Shown here one piece after another: positions 18,904-26,368 of a stretch of DNA of 64,000 nt. The notes under the pieces were generated by a model. The model was not told the origin of the DNA, did no database searches, and saw only the letters and a list, made by a program, of their open reading frames with translations. The position numbers were made by a program, and so were the translations under genes. The first letter of the stretch is position 1, and each line of letters starts with the position of its first letter. This DNA comes from Catalinimonas alkaloidigena (GTDB taxonomy: Bacteria; Bacteroidota; Bacteroidia; Cytophagales; Flexibacteraceae), in assembly GCF_900100765.1 (NCBI RefSeq), contig NZ_FNFO01000001.1, forward strand, positions 372,001 through 436,000, written 5' to 3'.

Positions 18904-19901
18904 CGCAGGTAGTTCTTGAGCAGCGTGACTTCCAGGTTTGGCGACACCCGGTCGTACAGAATGCGGTAGACCGCCTGCGTGATGGGCATCACCAGCCGGT
19001 GGCGTTTGATCAACTCGTGGATGCTTTTGACGGCGTAGTAGCCTTCCGCCACCATGTCCATTTCGAACTGCGCCGATTTCACGCTGTAGCCGCGACCGAT
19101 CATGTTCCCGAACGTGCGGTTCCGGCTGAATTGCGAATAGGCCGTCACCAGTAGGTCGCCGACGTAGGCCGATTCGTTCAGATTGCGATGCGTCGGGCAG
19201 ACGGCGTCCAGAAACGTCCCGATTTCGCGCAACGCGTTGGCGACCAGAATGGCCTGAAAATTATCGCCGTAGCCCAGGCCGTGGCAAATCCCGCAGGCAA
19301 TGGCGTACACATTTTTCAGCACCGCGGCGTATTCGATGCCCCGCAGGTCGGGCGAGGTGGCCGTCGAAACGTAGCGGCACCGCATCAGGTCGGCCATCCG
19401 GTGCGCCTGCGCTTCGTCAGGTCCCGCCAGGGTCAGGTACGATTGCCGCTCCAGCGCTACCTCTTCCGCGTGGCACGGCCCCGCAATGATGCACAGGTCG
19501 CGTTCCGCCACACCATAGCGGTCTTCCAGCAAATCGGTCACGAGGCAGTGGCTTTCGGGAATCATCCCCTTGATGGCCGATACCACCAGTTTCCCTCGGA
19601 AATCGGCCGGACCAAGCCCCGCCAGGGCATCTTCCACAAAAGCTGCCGGGACGGCCAGTACCACGATGTCGGCATCCGACAGCGCCTCCTTCAGATCGGT
19701 CGTCGGGGTAATCTTCGTGCGATCCAGGCTAACGTCGCTCAGGTAGCGCGGATTGTGCGCATACTGCTGGACGTGGGCTACGGTTTTCGGATCGCGCAAC
19801 CACCACCGGATGCGCACCGACTGTTCCGAAAGAATTTTCAGGATGGCAGTGGCCCAGCTTCCACCACCGATCATGGCCATTGAAACGGGTGAATCAGGCA
19901 A
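18900..19901 (-). CDS. gpsA: NAD(P)-dependent glycerol-3-phosphate dehydrogenase
   Basis: This 333-aa cytoplasmic enzyme reduces dihydroxyacetone phosphate to sn-glycerol-3-phosphate for phospholipid synthesis. The nucleotide-binding motif is 'MIGGGSWATAI' (residues 10-20). Family signatures 'VVSAIKGM', 'IIAGPCHAEEV' and the active-site lysine segment 'YAAVLKNVYAIACGI' are all present. The C-terminal helical domain follows, with 'VGDLLVTAYSQFSRNRTFG'. It is translationally coupled to the aminotransferase gene and lies 113 bases downstream of the BASS transporter gene on the same strand, so read-through from the RLP cluster is possible. Confidence 0.96.
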   Translation of the reverse strand: MPDSPVSMAMIGGGSWATAILKILSEQSVRIRWWLRDPKTVAHVQQYAHNPRYLSDVSLDRTKITPTTDLKEALSDADIVVLAVPAAFVEDALAGLGPADFRGKLVVSAIKGMIPESHCLVTDLLEDRYGVAERDLCIIAGPCHAEEVALERQSYLTLAGPDEAQAHRMADLMRCRYVSTATSPDLRGIEYAAVLKNVYAIACGICHGLGYGDNFQAILVANALREIGTFLDAVCPTHRNLNESAYVGDLLVTAYSQFSRNRTFGNMIGRGYSVKSAQFEMDMVAEGYYAVKSIHELIKRHRLVMPITQAVYRILYDRVSPNLEVTLLKNYLR

Positions 19902-20014
19902 AACTCAGGTTACATTGATGAGGCCGCATAGTACCCAAAAACCAGCAGGAGGGCAAAGCCCACGGCCGGTGGCGCAGTGATTTCCACCGTCTTAAAAGAC
20001 TAGCGAGCGGTTCT

Positions 20015-21334
20015 CTAACTCACTGCTTTGGCGGGTTGCGGCTTTTTTTCGTCCGGAAGCGGTGCCCCTTTCACGGGATGGCGTCGCCAGTAGTTCGCCA
20101 GGATGGAACCGGAGATGTTCATCCAGGGACTGAACACCGCCGCGGCCAGGCCGACGGTGCCGAGTTTGCCCATCGCCCCGGCCAAGCCGGAGGCCATGCC
20201 ACCGTTTTGCAATCCCACTTCCAGCGCCATTGAGCGGGCTGAGTTTCGGTCCAGCCCCAGGGCGCGGCTCAGCCAGTACCCCAGCACGTACCCGGCGGCG
20301 TTGTGCAAGACCGCCGCCAGAAAGAGGATGAAGCCCACCTGCAAGAGGTTTTCGCGACCGGCGGCCGTAGTAACCGTCGTGAAATAGACAATGCCGAACA
20401 TCGAGAGATAAGGCATCCACCGATCGAGCTGCGGCAGACGTTGGGTCAGGTAATGGTAACCGCCCCCCACCGCCACTGCACCGGCAAAGAAGCCCAGAAT
20501 TTCGACTGATTGCAAAACCGCCGCGGGCAGATGCGCCTGCAGCCATGCCCAAGTGCCCATGGGAAGCAGGATGAGCCAGACCAGACAGGCCGCCGTGATA
20601 ATCAGCACCCGGCGTTCTCCTTGTCGGGAAGCGGTTTTGAGGTAATCGTGCAACAGGGCCGCCCCGATGGGAACGAGCACGATTTTGACGATCTGCATCA
20701 TCATGTCCAGCAAACGCACCTCGACGAGCGTGCCCGCCAGCAGTTTCATCATCAGCGGCGTCATCAGCGGAGCCGCCAGCGTTGCCATTGCCGTGACGGT
20801 CACCGACAACACCAGATTGGCTCGTGCCAGGTAAACCATCACGTTGGACGCCAGTCCGCTGGAGCACGCCCCGATCAGCACCACCCCGGCGGCAATTTCC
20901 GGCTCGAACTGAAACACCTTCGTCAGCAGGAAACCGACCACCGGCATGATCGAAAACTGACAGAGCAGTCCTACCAGCACGCCGCGCCCGGTCGTCGCCA
21001 GCCCGGCAAAATCGCGGAGGCTCATCTGGATGCCCATTCCGAACATGACCAGTTGGACGACCAGCAAAATCAGCCACGGGTTGCGCAGGTCGAAGTCGCC
21101 CCAGTGCAAAAAAGCCGCCGGGTAGAGCATGCCCGCCACCACGGCCGTGATGATCCAGGCGGTGTACTGATAGCCCTGCAACGCCGGAATCGCTCCGAGC
21201 CCGACCGACAGGCCGACAGACAACGCCACCGCCGCCGGTTGCCACAGCGCAGGCTGAGCCATGAACAACCCCACTACCAACAGCAGCAATGCCGCAGCGG
21301 CAAGACCCAGGCAGATTTTCCGGAACAGGATCAT
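20015..21334 (-). CDS. BASS family (bile acid:sodium symporter-like) transporter
   Basis: This is a 439-aa inner membrane protein. After an N-terminal pair of hydrophobic segments (about 5-60) comes the ten-helix BASS core. It includes 'MFGMGIQMSLRDFAGLATTGRGVLVGLLCQF'-type segments and the crossover motif 'LIGACSSGLASNVMVYLARAN'. BASS proteins import organic anions with sodium; known substrates include bile acids, pyruvate, pantoate and 2-oxo acids. It is translationally coupled to the racemase-family gene upstream (ATGA at 21331-21334) and is last in the RLP cluster, so it probably imports the carboxylate which that cluster degrades. The C-terminus is a short cytoplasmic tail rich in charged residues. 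Confidence 0.88.
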   Translation of the reverse strand: MILFRKICLGLAAAALLLLVVGLFMAQPALWQPAAVALSVGLSVGLGAIPALQGYQYTAWIITAVVAGMLYPAAFLHWGDFDLRNPWLILLVVQLVMFGMGIQMSLRDFAGLATTGRGVLVGLLCQFSIMPVVGFLLTKVFQFEPEIAAGVVLIGACSSGLASNVMVYLARANLVLSVTVTAMATLAAPLMTPLMMKLLAGTLVEVRLLDMMMQIVKIVLVPIGAALLHDYLKTASRQGERRVLIITAACLVWLILLPMGTWAWLQAHLPAAVLQSVEILGFFAGAVAVGGGYHYLTQRLPQLDRWMPYLSMFGIVYFTTVTTAAGRENLLQVGFILFLAAVLHNAAGYVLGYWLSRALGLDRNSARSMALEVGLQNGGMASGLAGAMGKLGTVGLAAAVFSPWMNISGSILANYWRRHPVKGAPLPDEKKPQPAKAVS

Positions 21335-21990
21335 GAGAGCACCGTCGCCAGGTGTTTGATCGCCTGCGGCGGACTGGCCAGAATCGGTACGCGCTTGTCG
21401 GCTTCGGCAAGCGTGTCGACGACCCGTGCCATGGACGCCTGCGCCAGCAGAATGACGTCCACTTCCTGCGCCAGTTCCCGCAGGGCATCGCCTACCATTT
21501 GGTCGTGTTTCGCCGCGTCGCCGCTCATCAGCGCCTCGAAGGCCCCTTCACAAAGGCGGGAAGTGAGTTCAATCGCTTTACCGGCCACGGCAGCCCGCCG
21601 CCGCACCAGATCGCTGGTCGGCTCCAGGGTGGTCGGCAGGGTTGCGATGACGCCGATTTTGCTACCGGTCTGTACCGCCAGATCGACCATGGGCTGGTCG
21701 ACGCGCAGCACCGGAACGCCGGAAAGACCCGCCGCCGTTTCGACTGCCGCCCCGATGGACGAGCAGGTGACCAGAATCTGATCGGCTCCGGCCGCTTCGG
21801 CCGAACCGACGTAGTCGACCACGCGCCGGGCGGTCGCCGCCGTAAGCGTGCCCTTCGCGATTACATCTTTGATCAGGCTGTCGTCTACGATGTTGAAGAC
21901 CTTGACGTCGGGCAACCATTCCTGGCAGAGCTGTTGAAATACCGGAACCAGCGTCGCGGATGTATGAATCAAACCTAGGGTTTTGGACAT
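21331..21990 (-). CDS. Asp/Glu/hydantoin racemase family protein with one conserved catalytic cysteine
   Basis: The ATG at 21990 gives 219 aa and starts 'MSKTLGLIHTSATLVPVFQQL', the normal family start; the open frame extends further but without features. The first catalytic cysteine is in 'ILVTCSSIGAAVE'. The second, normally in a C-[AG]-G-M segment, is replaced: the site reads 'LLAQASMARVV'. Two cysteines are needed for racemisation, so this may be an isomerase, a decarboxylase or a lyase of the same fold (compare arylmalonate decarboxylase, which also keeps only one). It lies 47 bases after the DinB-fold gene and overlaps the BASS gene by four bases, so it belongs to the RLP cluster. Confidence 0.82.
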   Translation of the reverse strand: MSKTLGLIHTSATLVPVFQQLCQEWLPDVKVFNIVDDSLIKDVIAKGTLTAATARRVVDYVGSAEAAGADQILVTCSSIGAAVETAAGLSGVPVLRVDQPMVDLAVQTGSKIGVIATLPTTLEPTSDLVRRRAAVAGKAIELTSRLCEGAFEALMSGDAAKHDQMVGDALRELAQEVDVILLAQASMARVVDTLAEADKRVPILASPPQAIKHLATVLS

Positions 21991-22037
21991 GATGGAATAA
22001 CGAGTTAGTAAGAAGGTTAAAGATGAATGGGTGGGTC

Positions 22038-22562
22038 TCAATCAGGTAGCTTGAGTCCAAAGTCGAAGCGCTCGTGGACGATGCGTTTCAGCAGCCCAAG
22101 CTGTCCGCAGTGCCACATGGTGTGGCTGATATTCCAGTTGAGGGCTTCGAACTTGGTTTTTGCAATGGGATGGGGCACCTGCGTAGGTTCCAGGGGGCGT
22201 TGCAGGTCGTCGGGCGTTAGCCCGTTGATGACGCGAAGCGACGTTTGCTCGACGAGTTGAAGCTGCGTCTGCAACGTTTCCGGCTTGGTTTTGCCTAGGG
22301 ACTGTTGCGGCGGGGCGCTGGTAAAAAGAGCAGCGTAGTCGCGCAACGGAACCTGCTGGTGCACGCCCGCAGGGTGTCCCGTGATGGTGATGATCGAATG
22401 GAAGAAAATGCTCATGATCAGATGCCCCGCCTGCCAGGTCACGCTGGTGTCCACCACGGACGGAATCTGGTCCCAGGTTTCGTACGGAATGCTGTGGAGC
22501 AGCGTGTTGGTCCAGGCATAAGCCTCTTCCGTTTGCTTGGCAAGTACTTCGACTTCGTTCAT
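22038..22562 (-). CDS. DinB superfamily protein
   Basis: I choose the ATG at 22562, giving 174 aa ('MNEVEVLAKQTEEAYAWTN'). The four-helix DinB fold is shown by its metal-binding histidines His47 ('WQAGHLIMS'), His147 and His151 ('NISHTMWHCGQLGLLKR'). DinB-fold proteins include metal-dependent thiol transferases and isomerases such as mycothiol-dependent maleylpyruvate isomerase. The general annotation 'DNA damage inducible' says little about function. It sits inside the RLP cluster, 35 bases after the kinase gene, so an enzymatic step in that pathway is possible; this is inference. Confidence 0.82.
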   Translation of the reverse strand: MNEVEVLAKQTEEAYAWTNTLLHSIPYETWDQIPSVVDTSVTWQAGHLIMSIFFHSIITITGHPAGVHQQVPLRDYAALFTSAPPQQSLGKTKPETLQTQLQLVEQTSLRVINGLTPDDLQRPLEPTQVPHPIAKTKFEALNWNISHTMWHCGQLGLLKRIVHERFDFGLKLPD

Positions 22563-22597
22563 GGCACTTCTGGAATACGATCTATCAGAATAATGAC

Positions 22598-24010
22598 TTA
22601 TGAATGTGTAGGGTGCAGCGCCGGTTGTTTGCCCTCCAGCACCGTTCCGAAGTAGTCTTCCCGGCCGACCTGACCGCCTTTGAAGTTGACTTCCCGTCCG
22701 TCGACCGGCGAGTTGGGCGCGTACGCACGACACAGCGGAGCGCCGGGCGAAAGCGGCGCGATCATTTCGACGGCTTCGATGCCTAGCGCGCGGGCCGCAA
22801 AGCTGGACGTATCGCCCCCGGCCACCACCAGGCGTTGCACTCCGGTTCGGGCAACCACGTTCCGCAGGATGGTGCCGAGCGCGGTCCCGTATAACTGGGC
22901 GGTGCGTTCGCGAAGGGCACTGGCGTCGAGGCCCTGTTGGGCAAAGATTTCGTTGGTCGCGGAGGCGTTTTCGCCGCCGTTCGTATGCAGAATCACATGG
23001 CGTCCGTCGTTGACCTGTTCAGTGATAGTCGATGCATAACCGTCCAGAAGGGCTGCATCGTCGGGACGGGCGGCCAGCGCAGCAGTGTCCAGCACCACTT
23101 CCCGAAACCCCTGCGACAAGGCCCAGGCGATCTGCCCGGACGTGACCGGCGAGCAGCTTCCCGACGCGACCAGCAACGGCTCTGCCCGGCCGGGATCGGC
23201 CCATGCGGTCTGCGGTTGAAGTTGTTCGGCCTGTTGCCAGTGGGCACCCAACGCCATTTCGATGCCGGAAGAGCCAACCGAAAACAGCGGTGCTTGCGGT
23301 GAAGCGTAGCGGTCAATCAGACGACCGATGCCCGCCAGTTGAGACGCGTACATGGCATCGAACAAGACCACCTCAGCCCCTTGTTGCATCAGCTGGTCGA
23401 GTGCTGATCGGGCTTCTGGTTCGGGTAGCGCGATGTGTAACAGGTCAAAAAGGCCAATGCATTTGTCGGTCTGTCGGCCCAGGTGCAGCCGCAGGTCACT
23501 TTCGTCGGCGGGTGTAACCGGATGCTTACGCATCGACGGATGGCGGTCGAGCCGGTGAATGGTACCCGTACTGCCGATGCCCATGCGGGCAAACAGGTTG
23601 CCAAACGCACAATACCGACCCAGCGGCGGTGCGGCTACCAGCAGCGGAACAAACGGAGCCTGAAAGACGTCCGCGCCCACGTCGATGGCTCGCCCGATAC
23701 TGCCGATGGTCGGCGAGGAGTCAAACGTGGAGCATACTTTATAATGCACGTGCGGAGCCCCCAACTGCCGCAACTGCCTGAACGCCGGACGCAACGTCGC
23801 TTCCATTTGGGCAGGGGCCAGTGAGCGAGTCATGCCCGCCACCCCGATGGCCCGCAGGCCGTCGTAGCGCGCCAGTTGCTCGGGCGTGGGCGGCTCAATG
23901 AAGAGCGCGGTTTTCGCTCCGGCCCGGCTCAGAAACTCCAATGCGTCGGTCGAACCGGTGAAGTCGTCGCCGTAAAAGGCCAGCAGTAAATTGTGGGGCC
24001 GTTCGCTCAT
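22598..24010 (-). CDS. four-carbon acid sugar kinase family (DUF1537; OiaK/OtnK-like)
   Basis: This is a 470-aa cytoplasmic kinase of the two-domain DUF1537 family. The N-terminal sugar-acid-binding domain has 'FYGDDFTGSTDALEF' (GDDFTGSTD at 14-22). The C-terminal nucleotide-binding domain has 'LLVASGSCSPVTSGQI' and the loop 'RLVVAGGDTSSFAARALG'. Known members phosphorylate four-carbon sugar acids (OtnK, DtnK) or 3-oxo-isoapionate (OiaK) with ATP. Its start overlaps the stop of the RLP gene by four bases (ATGA, 24007-24010), so the two proteins are made together. Pairing with an RLP points to the 3-oxo-isoapionate-type pathway, but substrate identity is inference. Confidence 0.88.
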   Translation of the reverse strand: MSERPHNLLLAFYGDDFTGSTDALEFLSRAGAKTALFIEPPTPEQLARYDGLRAIGVAGMTRSLAPAQMEATLRPAFRQLRQLGAPHVHYKVCSTFDSSPTIGSIGRAIDVGADVFQAPFVPLLVAAPPLGRYCAFGNLFARMGIGSTGTIHRLDRHPSMRKHPVTPADESDLRLHLGRQTDKCIGLFDLLHIALPEPEARSALDQLMQQGAEVVLFDAMYASQLAGIGRLIDRYASPQAPLFSVGSSGIEMALGAHWQQAEQLQPQTAWADPGRAEPLLVASGSCSPVTSGQIAWALSQGFREVVLDTAALAARPDDAALLDGYASTITEQVNDGRHVILHTNGGENASATNEIFAQQGLDASALRERTAQLYGTALGTILRNVVARTGVQRLVVAGGDTSSFAARALGIEAVEMIAPLSPGAPLCRAYAPNSPVDGREVNFKGGQVGREDYFGTVLEGKQPALHPTHS

Positions 24011-25254
24011 TTCTTCTTTCCGAATTTGGCGACAGATTTGGCGAAAACGGGCGAGCGTTTCGCCGCTTCTTCAACCGAAAGCCCCTCTACGGCGGCTTCC
24101 CACGCATCGCGCAGCGCCGCTACGCCTCCGGCGGGTCCATCGGGATGGGCCATGATGCCGCCACCCGCCATGTATAAGAGATCAGTAGTTTGCGTACGGC
24201 GGTAGGTTTCCGGAGCCTGCCCGCCCCATTGACCCGACGAAACCACGGGCAGAATGGAGTAGCCGCCGAGGAATGGTTGCAGACCCGCCTGGATGGAGCG
24301 CACGACCGAGTCGTCCGATTCCCAGAATTTATTCTGGATGCCGTTCACGTGAATTTGATCGACCCCGGCCAGTCGCCAGAGCTTCTGGTAGGCCGGAAAC
24401 TCGATGCCCAGCAGCGGATGCCGGTTCAGCATGCCCCAGCCGTTCCGGTGGCCGTGGATGGCCAGTTGTCCCTGGTCGCAGATTTTCTTGACGCCCGCAA
24501 GCCCCACGCTGTTCAGGCTGATCATGGCGCAGGTGCCGCCCGATGCCACAATCTTTTCGTAGCGCCGCAACATCGAATCGATTTCGTCGCTGAGGTTGAA
24601 AGCGTACATCACCTTCTTTCCCGTGCGGTCGGCGTGGTCGTTAATCACACGCATGATGGTGTCGACCCGCGCTTCGAACGGCGAGTTGGCCGACGCCGAC
24701 AGCAGTTCGTCGTCTTTAATAAAGTCGATGCCCGCTTCGGCCAGCGTTTTCACGAGGTCGGCGGTTTGAGCAGGCGTCATGCCGATGCTGGGTTTGATGA
24801 TCGTCCCGATCAGCGGCCGGTTCTGCACGTCGGTCAGCCGACGACACCCCTCGATGCCGAACTGCGGTCCCCGAAAATGATCGGCGAACGAGCGTGGCAC
24901 CTCCAGGTCCATCAGCTTCAGGCCGGTAAATTGCGTGATTTCGTACAAATTGCCCTGTAACGTGGACACCATCGTCGGCAGGTTGTAGCCGAAGTTCTCG
25001 ATCGACCAGGAAACCTCGACGTAGGCCTGATGGTAGGTACCGGTTTCGGAGGTCGCGCCGGGAATGGCCGGGGTGGTCACGGTCGCGACGGGCGTAATCG
25101 CTTCGACGCGGGCGGCAAAGCGTTCTTTCAGTTCCTCGGTTTCGCCGGGCACGGCCACGAACGTACCGGACGATTGCTCGCCGGCCAGTACCTGGGCGGC
25201 CTTCTCGACGGCGTACGGCGTTTCAATAAAATAACGGGCGGTAATTCTTTCCAT
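24007..25254 (-). CDS. RuBisCO-like protein (form IV), candidate 3-oxo-isoapionate-4-phosphate decarboxylase or transcarboxylase type
   Basis: This 415-aa protein has the full RuBisCO large-subunit fold: an N-terminal domain with 'AGEQSSGTF' and 'LQGNLYEIT', then a TIM barrel. Lys154 ('GTIIKPSIG') and the metal-site group Lys180-Asp181-Asp182-Glu183 ('AGIDFIKDDELLS') are kept, as are 'IHGHRNG', a loop-6 lysine (Lys309) and the phosphate-binding glycines 'YMAGGGIMAHPDGPAGG'. The second lysine of the KPK motif is serine (Ser156), so CO2 fixation is unlikely. Known RLPs act in methionine salvage (MtnW) or on 3-oxo-isoapionate-4-phosphate (OiaX, OiaT). The coupled DUF1537 kinase favours the second type. 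It is the first gene of the cluster; no clear promoter is visible upstream. Confidence 0.88.
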   Translation of the reverse strand: MERITARYFIETPYAVEKAAQVLAGEQSSGTFVAVPGETEELKERFAARVEAITPVATVTTPAIPGATSETGTYHQAYVEVSWSIENFGYNLPTMVSTLQGNLYEITQFTGLKLMDLEVPRSFADHFRGPQFGIEGCRRLTDVQNRPLIGTIIKPSIGMTPAQTADLVKTLAEAGIDFIKDDELLSASANSPFEARVDTIMRVINDHADRTGKKVMYAFNLSDEIDSMLRRYEKIVASGGTCAMISLNSVGLAGVKKICDQGQLAIHGHRNGWGMLNRHPLLGIEFPAYQKLWRLAGVDQIHVNGIQNKFWESDDSVVRSIQAGLQPFLGGYSILPVVSSGQWGGQAPETYRRTQTTDLLYMAGGGIMAHPDGPAGGVAALRDAWEAAVEGLSVEEAAKRSPVFAKSVAKFGKKK

Positions 25255-25380
25255 AAAAGCGAATGATCAGCGCCGACAGCGGGCGAATGGCGCTACCGGG
25301 GTTGAAGCTGTTGTCGCCAGGAAAGAGGCCGAACGGCGGGGGATATACCCTGCGTGCGATCAGAGATGCTTGCGGGCGCG

Positions 25381-26292
25381 TTACCGATGGCGGCGCGCGA
25401 TGCGCTCGTAGTTGCGGTACGCAAACAGGCGTTTGCCCGTAGCCTGTTCTATCTGGTGCAACAGCCGGTCTTTCAGCGACATGGTAGAGCGACTGGGGTC
25501 GTACGTGAAATCCCAGTTTTTCTGACGGATGGTGTCTGCCATCACCGCCGGATGCGATCCTTCAAAACGCTCCAGTAGGTCGACGTCGTTGTAATCGAAA
25601 TCCTGTTCAGACGCGGCGTGTTGTTTGAGCCACTGGTCCGCGTGCCAGAAGCGGTGGAAGAAATTCCCTTTTTTGCGCATCAATTGCGGGTCGCGCACAT
25701 ACGAGTAGTGGTAAATCGGCACGTCGATCTCGACGACTTTAAGCTTGGTGCCTTTCTCTCCGGCATCGTAGGCGGCTACCGACGGGTACTTCCGAAACCC
25801 CTGCGAGTCCCGGTACGAGCGGATGCCCAGCCCGGTTTTGAAGGCCCGGATTTCGAAAGGATGGGTGCGGCGGGTGCGGCGGATGTAGTGGTAATCGCCC
25901 CAGAAATGGTAAAACGGAAACAGTAGTCCCTCTACGTCCGGGCGGTCGGCAAAGTAGGTCAGGTGGTCGCGAAGGGCGGGAAGGTCGTTTTCGTGCAACA
26001 CCTCATCGGCCTGTAGGTGGAAGGCCCAGCCTTCGGTGATCTGATCCAGGCCCAGGTTCGACTGCTGGGCGAAAATTTTGCCCCCTTCCCGCAGTTGCAT
26101 GTCCCACTGCGTGTCGATGATGCGAACCTTGGGCGAATCCAGGGCTACGATGGCCTCGCGCGTACCGTCCTGCGAATCGCCCACCACCACAATGTGCTCG
26201 TCGACCACAGGCAGGATCGACTTGATCGAAGCCAAAAAAGGGTAGCCGTAAGTCAATCCGTTGCGGACGTAGGTGAAGCCGGTTACTTTCAT
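25381..26292 (-). CDS. glycosyltransferase family 2-like protein
   Basis: This 303-aa cytoplasmic protein has a GT-A fold. The N-terminus 'MKVTGFTYVRNGLTYGYPFLASIKSIL' followed by 'VDEHIVVVGDSQDGT' is the nucleotide-sugar-binding start of GT2 enzymes. 'WAFHLQADEVLHEND' supplies the acidic metal-binding motif, and 'FEIRAFKTGLGIRSYRDSQGFRKY' follows in the acceptor half. The sugar and acceptor are unknown. It is separated from the efflux genes upstream by a strong terminator and from the RLP gene downstream by 126 bases, so it seems to be its own unit. Confidence 0.82.
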   Translation of the reverse strand: MKVTGFTYVRNGLTYGYPFLASIKSILPVVDEHIVVVGDSQDGTREAIVALDSPKVRIIDTQWDMQLREGGKIFAQQSNLGLDQITEGWAFHLQADEVLHENDLPALRDHLTYFADRPDVEGLLFPFYHFWGDYHYIRRTRRTHPFEIRAFKTGLGIRSYRDSQGFRKYPSVAAYDAGEKGTKLKVVEIDVPIYHYSYVRDPQLMRKKGNFFHRFWHADQWLKQHAASEQDFDYNDVDLLERFEGSHPAVMADTIRQKNWDFTYDPSRSTMSLKDRLLHQIEQATGKRLFAYRNYERIARRHR

Positions 26293-26312
26293 CAGAAAGG
26301 GGTTTGGAGCAG

Positions 26313-26345
26313 AAAAGAAAAGCCGGGCATGTTGCGATGCCCGGC
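26313..26345 (-). terminator. intrinsic terminator of the efflux adaptor gene
   Basis: The arms gccgggcat and atgcccggc form a hairpin with a 6-base loop. On the minus strand a T-rich run follows. It ends the TolC/adaptor transcript before the GT2 gene. Confidence 0.85.
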
Positions 26346-26368
26346 CTCAAAAATGGAGAAAAATTAGG

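Noticed and set aside
19902-20014. Terminator between the BASS transporter gene and gpsA
   Set aside because: Only a 5-bp stem (gtctt/aagac) without a proper T-run is visible, so I cannot say whether gpsA is a separate transcript.
20015-25254. Direct assignment of the RLP cluster to apiose or rhamnogalacturonan-II degradation together with the GH95 locus
   Set aside because: No apiose dehydrogenase, lactonase or apiosidase is visible, the polysaccharide locus is over 20 kb away, and alpha-D-galactosidases do not fit rhamnogalacturonan II. The link is too weak to claim.
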